From assembly GCA_009760855.2 (NCBI GenBank), contig WPIO01000026.1:496001-560000 (forward strand): DNA of 64,000 nt, given 5' to 3'. The stretch is from Cristatella mucedo (Eukaryota > Bryozoa > Phylactolaemata > Cristatellidae). The position numbers were made by a program, and so were the translations under genes. The notes below the pieces were generated by a model. The model ran no database searches. It worked only from the letters and a program-made list of their open reading frames with translations, and had not been told where the DNA came from. Positions 57,515 through 64,000 of the stretch are shown here, piece after piece; the stretch's first letter is position 1, and every line of letters starts with the position of its first letter.

Positions 57515-57680
57515 GAGCTCTTATAAAGTAATAATGATTGCTTAACCACACAGAATCGCTTTGTAGATTAATGCGAACTGTCGCTGGATTGGCCACTCGA
57601 CGCTTACGGCTGCCGGTAGGAAATGGCTTCTATTGGGCTGCCACCTCGGGGCGGGGCGCATCAGGCGGACCCGCCCCCTT
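57515..57680 (-). promoter_or_regulatory. Candidate Emx core promoter: TATA-like, CCAAT and GC boxes
   Basis: On the minus strand, a TATA-like CTTTATAA lies at 57528-57521, about 180 bases before the start codon. Two CCAAT motifs follow upstream at 57592-57588 and 57636-57632. A perfect Sp1-type GC box (GGGGCGGGGC on the plus strand) is at 57648-57657, with another C-rich box near 57670. The order and spacing suit a CCAAT/GC-box promoter for the minus-strand gene. No transcription start data exist here, so this is inference. Confidence 0.4.
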
Positions 57681-57857
57681 CTCTCAGCGGTGGCCGCGGC
57701 CGCTGGCTGCATCTGCCACTTCCAGTACGGCTGCACGCTTGGCTCTTAAATGACAAGGCGTCGCCAACCGTGCGGCGAAGGCGGTGTCGAGCGGGCGAAC
57801 ACGTACGCTGAAGAAGTGAAGAGGCAAAGAGAGCGAGACAAGAGATAGAAAGAGAGA

Positions 57858-58300
<443 letters not shown>

Positions 58301-58309
58301 AGGGTGGGT

Positions 58310-60640
58310 TTGGATCGCTCCGACAGCTCGTTCGTAGGGTATACACGTCGCCGACGCGTACCGTCAGCGTAGGACGAGCGGTGAATGTCACGAGAAGGGC
58401 GATACGGCTGCTGCTACTGCTGCCTGCGAGGCTCGTCCGCCTCGGCAGCCAGATAGGTCCGGCTACCGCAGCGGTTGATTTGGGGGCGGCGTGCGGTCGT
58501 GGAGGTTCGCCGAAAGGTCGCCCGTGGGGGGGGGGTTGGCTGGCGGGTCGCCTAATCTACGCTCGAGTCCTGGCCCTGCGGAGCCACAAGTGGGCAAGTC
58601 GCCGGCGTTCGGCCTCTTAAGCCGCCGCCTTGTTCGACCCAGCGGTCGGTACTACCGCTGGCAAACTGCCGCCGCTGCCAAGCATCTCTTTCTGCTCTCG
58701 GAGCTGAAAGTTCGCCGGCGCCTCGGACGGAGGCGCGTGCGAGCCGTCCAGCACCGATCAGACGGCGGCGGCTGCACTGCCGTCGGAGTCGTGGCCCCCA
58801 CCCCACAACGGCGGCGCCGGCTCACGTCGCGACTGAGCGTCCTGCGCCGGCGGCGAGAAGCGGGAGACTTTCGGCTTCCTCCCGCCGCCGCCGCTGTCGC
58901 GAGCAGAGGCTCCGGACCACCCGACCGCTCGAGCGCCGCCGGCCGACGACGACGACGCTCGATCTCGGGAAGATCGCTTTCGCAGAAAGTCATTTGGCGA
59001 GATGTGAAAACAGCTGCGAACGGGTCTCGAGGGCGGGTGGGCCTCACTGACCGCCGTCTCCTGACACGACCCGGCGAGGCACTCGAGAGCAGACCTTCTC
59101 GTTCCTGATCACCTGGGGGGGGGGTGGAGGGGAGGAGACACCCAATCCATCCCAGCTCTGTGCTAGCACCTCGCTCTATTATCGCTCATCTTGGCTCGAA
59201 CGCTCTGCGATCAACTCGAGAGGGCCTCGAACGTACTAGCCTGCGGACGATTCGAGTGATCGAGTGCTCTCCGCTCTCTCGCCTGCGGAAGGCGTCGTCG
59301 TTCTCGTTCGGCGCGATGCTGGCTCGGCAAAGTCGACGGGAATTCAACGCGAAGAAGCATGATTTTTTTTGGGAACGTTTTGACGAAACCTTCGTTGGGT
59401 GCGGCTCTCGGCCTGCCCCTTAGGCCGGAGTGGCCTTGCTCTGGATAATGCCCTGCAAGATGTCACGTCGTAGCAGCGAAATAAAAAAGAACGGCGGACA
59501 GGAGCGATACGCATTCGTAGCCTAAGCGTCTTACCACCAAGCGTCGATGTGCTGCAGCGGGGCCTTGGCAGTCGTCGTCGGGGCGGCAACCGAATCCAGA
59601 TCGCGGATTCGCTGCTCTCACGTGCCTAGGTCGCTGACTGCGTCGCTCCGACACGCCCCAGAGTGTTCGCACATGCGCACACGGTGCGTCCCCGCCCGAA
59701 CGCGACTGACCGAACGCTGGCGGGCTCGGGTGCGAGACTCGGGGCACGTCGGCCCGTCTGTGCCGCCCGTCGAGCCGTCTGTCGCTGCTTGGGATCGTTG
59801 CAGTGGGGTTTCACGCGCAGCCTACGTACGCCCGGCGACCATGCGACGGTCATGGGCCTTCGCGTCCGCCATTGCGTCTCGGCGACGCCTGCGACGGCCG
59901 GCGTTCTGGGCGGCGTCTGAACGGGCGCTTCATGCGGTGCTGCTTCGCTGCTGCCAAGTGCCGCTCACGGAGAAAACGAGGCGACATCTGCCGAGCGAAA
60001 CATCTCCCGCGAGAAATGACCGGCGCTGCTCGCGTCAGCTATCTGCTGAAAAGGGGGAAAGTGACAAGTAAATAGCTGTAAATGGGTCTGAATCGACGGC
60101 AGATTTGTAAAGGTCTTTGCAATGTCCGTCCGACAAGGGCGTCGAGCCGCTAAACAAGAAAATGAGACCTGCGCATCCGACTCGGCCTGAGAAGTTGAAC
60201 TTGGACGCGCCTCATCCTCACTCCTCAAAAGGATAATTTGTCATGCAAAGGACGAGCTCGCGAAATCGATACGAAAGCCACGAGTAAGGCGACGTAAGCC
60301 ACGAGTGGCGCCGCCGACGCCGAACGTCCGCGGCAGGGCGGAAATTCTCGGCAGTTGCATTTCGGCGTTCGGAGCCGAGGTCTGCTACACTTCGTACCCC
60401 TCCCCCCTGGCTGCCAAACGGGGGAGGCGGGTGGGCATGCCTAGCCGCTGTCTCGCTCTTCCACCTCGGAACAGTACCGGACGCCTCGGCGGTTGTTCGC
60501 TGGAGCCGTCTGGTGACGAAACGCTTGCCGACATCGCAAGGCTGAGCTAGGACCGATGGAGTGAGAGCCGATTGTCCGCCGCCGATACCTAGCCTCCGAG
60601 CTCGCCGAGAACGAGAGACTCTCGCGATGCGGCGAGCTAT
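58310..60640. other. GC- and CpG-rich DNA without a recognised gene
   Basis: High CpG density gives many overlapping open frames of up to about 205 codons on both strands, all rich in R, P, A and S and none like a known family. I see no convincing exon or repeat family. A small AT-rich patch near 60060-60130 has AAATAGCTGTAAATG and AAAGGTCTTTG and might be regulatory. Probably the upstream regulatory domain of Emx. Confidence 0.4.
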
Positions 60641-60860
60641 TCTCGTTTGACTCATTTGAATTCGTCCGCTAGCATCACAATGTGTTGGATGGAGCTTAAT
60701 TGACGTCAACTCGCACCGCCCGCTGGTGGCACGCTCGGCTCGATCGACGTAAGCCGCCGCTGCCACCGCTGCCGCCAGTGGTGGCTCCTTCATCTCAATT
60801 AGAATGAGATTACCATTCTCTTTACGAGAGCGCCAAGCCGAGCGGCAATTGTCGTCCGAC
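60640..60860. promoter_or_regulatory. Candidate upstream regulatory island (CRE-type palindrome)
   Basis: About 3.4 kb upstream of Emx. A perfect CRE core TGACGTCA sits in TTAATTGACGTCAAC near 60702. A second block near 60793 holds ATCTCAATTAGAATGAGAT, an interrupted palindrome around an AATTAG core. Both are AT-rich spots in GC-rich DNA. No gene is recognised here. Confidence 0.28.
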
Positions 60861-61109
60861 GCGTTAAAGGAAGGCAGCGAGCTGCAGAGCAGCCGAGACC
60901 TCGCCACAAAGGGCATTAACTGGCACGGTGACAAGAGAGTCCCTAACGATTGCCTCCGTCGAGCCTCAGCGGCTTCGCGCACGATCCGCTGTCGCGGTTG
61001 ACGGCCGACGACCGAGAGCCGGGCTCGGAGTGGGCAACCGCTCAGAGCCCCCTCGTGGCCACCGCTGTCGCACCGGTCGTTCACTCGGGAGTGGGTTAAG
61101 GAGCGACAA

Positions 61110-61755
<646 letters not shown>

Positions 61756-62129
61756 CGCTTCGAGATCCGGGCTTGGCTCTGGCGCTGCTTCGAAAGCTGT
61801 CGGTTCGCAAGAAAAGAACGGCGGATCAGCGGCGGAAATGACTTGCGACGCCGCGCCACCTACAGACCATAAAGCGCCGGCTGAGGCGCAGGCAGTAGGA
61901 GCCACTGCCACTTCTCCGCTGCATCCGCACCTCTCGTCAGTCGCAGAAAGACTGCGCCTGCTTCGGCCGCATGCTGCAACTCGGTATCGCAAAGTTATTC
62001 GCTCTATTGCAGCAGTTGGCCAGCATTCCTCGCTGACCGCTCTGACCGTCGTCTCGACGCTTGAAATCTCCACCGGCTGAGCCGTCCGTCTCTCACAAAG
62101 GTACCTATTTATCGCAGCATTTAGTTAGC

Positions 62130-62280
62130 GGCTCTTTTGTTTTGTTTGTTTTTCAAGCATGATTTTACTTACTATTCTATTGCGTATCACTTTGCAGCAA
62201 ATGTAAAGCGCCTAGAAAGAGATTAAGTTCTCTGAGGGCGCTTTATCAAGTGCAATATCATTATTATTATTATTGTGAAT
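62130..62280 (+). mobile_element. LINE-B 3' tail
   Basis: TTTCAAGCATGATTTTACTT, GTAAAGCGCCTAGAAAGAGA, TTAAGTTCTCTGAGGGCGCT and (ATT)n. This is the cleanest example of the tail hairpin. Confidence 0.78.
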
Positions 62281-62535
62281 CGTCCTTTGTTTCTCGCTTA
62301 TGGGTGCTGACACTGTGCATGCTACAACTGTGCACGCTACCACTAACTATATGCTGACAATGTGCACGTCACCTTTAACCATGTTATGCTTGTTGATGTC
62401 GTTCTGTACGTTACACCACTAACCGTTTGATCATGCTTTCCGTATGAAAGTGAAGTTTACAACTTATGTAAAGTGCCCAGAAAGAGATTAGGTTTTCTGA
62501 GGGTGAAATACAAATGTATTATTATTATTAACCCA
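62281..62535 (+). mobile_element. LINE-B 3' UTR and tail, second copy in tandem
   Basis: Starts AATCGTCCTTTGTTTCTCGC like the 27.3 kb copy, carries CATGCTACAACTGTGCACGC-type repeats and ends with a degraded tail and (ATT)n. Confidence 0.72.
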
Positions 62536-62744
62536 CAGCTGCAATCGCGGCGTTGCAGTGAGGCCGACGTCCAGCTGACTATCTAGAGCCGAGCGGCAGG
62601 AGGAAACGGCCGAGCTCAAGAGCATAGCTAGATTAGCCAATGGCGACAGCCGCCGCGGTGGCTGCCGAGTGGCAGAGCCAGCGCCCATCGCGCCATCTTC
62701 GGCCACCAGCTCGTTCTTTTTTATCTTCACTGGTATTTCTATGC

Positions 62745-62748
62745 ACAG

Positions 62749-62800
<52 letters not shown>

Positions 62801-62822
62801 CATATGTATATAGAGAGCTGTG

Positions 62823-62910
<88 letters not shown>

Positions 62911-62960
62911 CACAGCTCTCTATATACTTATATCAAGTACATTATATATATATATATATA
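62745..62960. repeat. (TC)n(TA)n with a 122-base perfect palindrome
   Basis: The palindrome spans 62806-62927: GTATATAGAGAGCTGTGC, about 86 bases of TA, then GCACAGCTCTCTATATAC. A shorter TA run follows and then SINE-A. Confidence 0.9.
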
Positions 62961-62962
62961 TA

Positions 62963-63236
<274 letters not shown>

Positions 63237-63239
63237 CAG

Positions 63240-64000
63240 CATTTCGCTGTCACCATGTCTGTTAATTTACCAACCCATCTATTTCCAGCTCTCTCTCTCT
63301 TTCTGGCTCTCTGTCGCTACCTGTTGGTCTATGTTTCTACCAACCCATCTTCCACTCTCTCTCTATCTGAGTCTTAGCTCGTTTGCCCTCGTGAACGATC
63401 GGTGAACGATCGGCGGGACGAGCGCTGCTGCTGCTGCGCCAGCATCCGATCTCACTCCGTCTTCTCTTCGTAGCCGCCCCATTCAATCCAGCAGCGACCG
63501 GTGCCTCGACGGAGTGCCAGTTGTGCCGATCGCGGACGGACCAGCAGGAAGCAATGTCGGCTGAGGACGGCTGCGGCAACGGGCGCCTGCCGTCGGACAC
63601 CGCCGCCGCCAGCACTGGCTAGCTTGCAGCTTCGGAGCGAACAACGGCTTCGACCTCGATGTTTCCAAGCAGCTCCCGGGCGTCGTCGCCCTGGCGGGAA
63701 ACGAAGCCATCCTCCCCCACCCCGGCGGAGGCCACACGAAGGCGGAGAAGCCGCGGCTGCCGTATAACAAGGGCCAATTCATGCGATAAAAATATATGCG
63801 GGTGTCACCGCAGCATTCTCCGCAAGAGATGGCCAGGTTTCATTCCAGGAACAGGACCGGCCACGGCTTGGCTCATATCCGCTTGGGATGCTCGTCAAAT
63901 GTGGGTGCCTCGGCGCCGATGCGCAGCAGCCGCGTCACGGTCTCTACGGTCGTCGGCGGTCGTCTCAGCTCGACCGTCCGCAGGCGACGGGCAGCTATGC
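63240..64000. other. No recognised gene
   Basis: TC-rich to 63370, then GC-rich DNA with short open frames on both strands (about 100 codons) and no motif I know. Confidence 0.35.

Overview
This is eukaryotic, animal (bilaterian) genomic DNA. It has a three-exon homeobox gene of the Emx/empty spiracles class with GT-AG introns, non-LTR retrotransposons of the L2/CR1/Jockey type, tRNA-derived SINEs, decayed MULE, hAT and Tc1/mariner DNA transposons, an LTR-element gag fragment, and long (TA)n, (AG)n and (GACA)n tracts. No bacterial gene organisation, rRNA, true tRNA gene or CRISPR array was seen. The species cannot be fixed from the sequence; an invertebrate is likely from the repeat content, but that is inference.

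About 0.5-51 kb is a graveyard of mobile elements. LINE-A is a single-ORF element with an AP-endonuclease, a reverse transcriptase and an ACATT-type 3' end. It has one almost intact copy at 12.3-15.8 kb (one frameshift), a second near-full-length but decayed copy at 47.1-50.0 kb on the minus strand, and several truncated copies. LINE-B is related and present only as fragments; it ends in a hairpin-forming tail plus (ATT)n. SINE-A has a tRNA-like head joined to a tail that matches the LINE-B tail, so LINE-B or a close relative is its probable mobiliser. SINE-B is a second tRNA-derived family with a different tail. Other elements: a MULE transposase (23.0-24.3 kb, minus), a hAT transposase (30.2-31.1 kb, minus), a fragment of a multi-copy invertebrate TE-like protein (38.0-39.1 kb, plus), a gag fragment (42.1-42.5 kb, minus) and a Tc1/mariner C-terminus (43.0-43.2 kb, plus). 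A 0.8 kb heptamer minisatellite lies at 34.7-35.5 kb.

About 51-62 kb is different: GC- and CpG-rich, almost free of LINE/SINE insertions, and centred on an Emx-class gene on the minus strand (exons 57343-56866, 54599-54430, 54052-53765; 311 codons predicted). The homeodomain is split by an intron between residues 44 and 45. AT-rich islands full of ATTA-type sites lie in intron 1, downstream of the stop and upstream of the gene, and look like cis-regulatory elements. A CCAAT/GC-box cluster precedes the start. Large purine tracts flank the gene at 57.9-58.3 and 61.1-61.75 kb.

About 62-64 kb returns to repeats: LINE-B tails, a 122-bp perfect palindrome built on (TA)n, a SINE-A copy and (TC)n(TA)n. 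Many long open frames in the window are simply microsatellites or GC-rich DNA and are not reported as genes.
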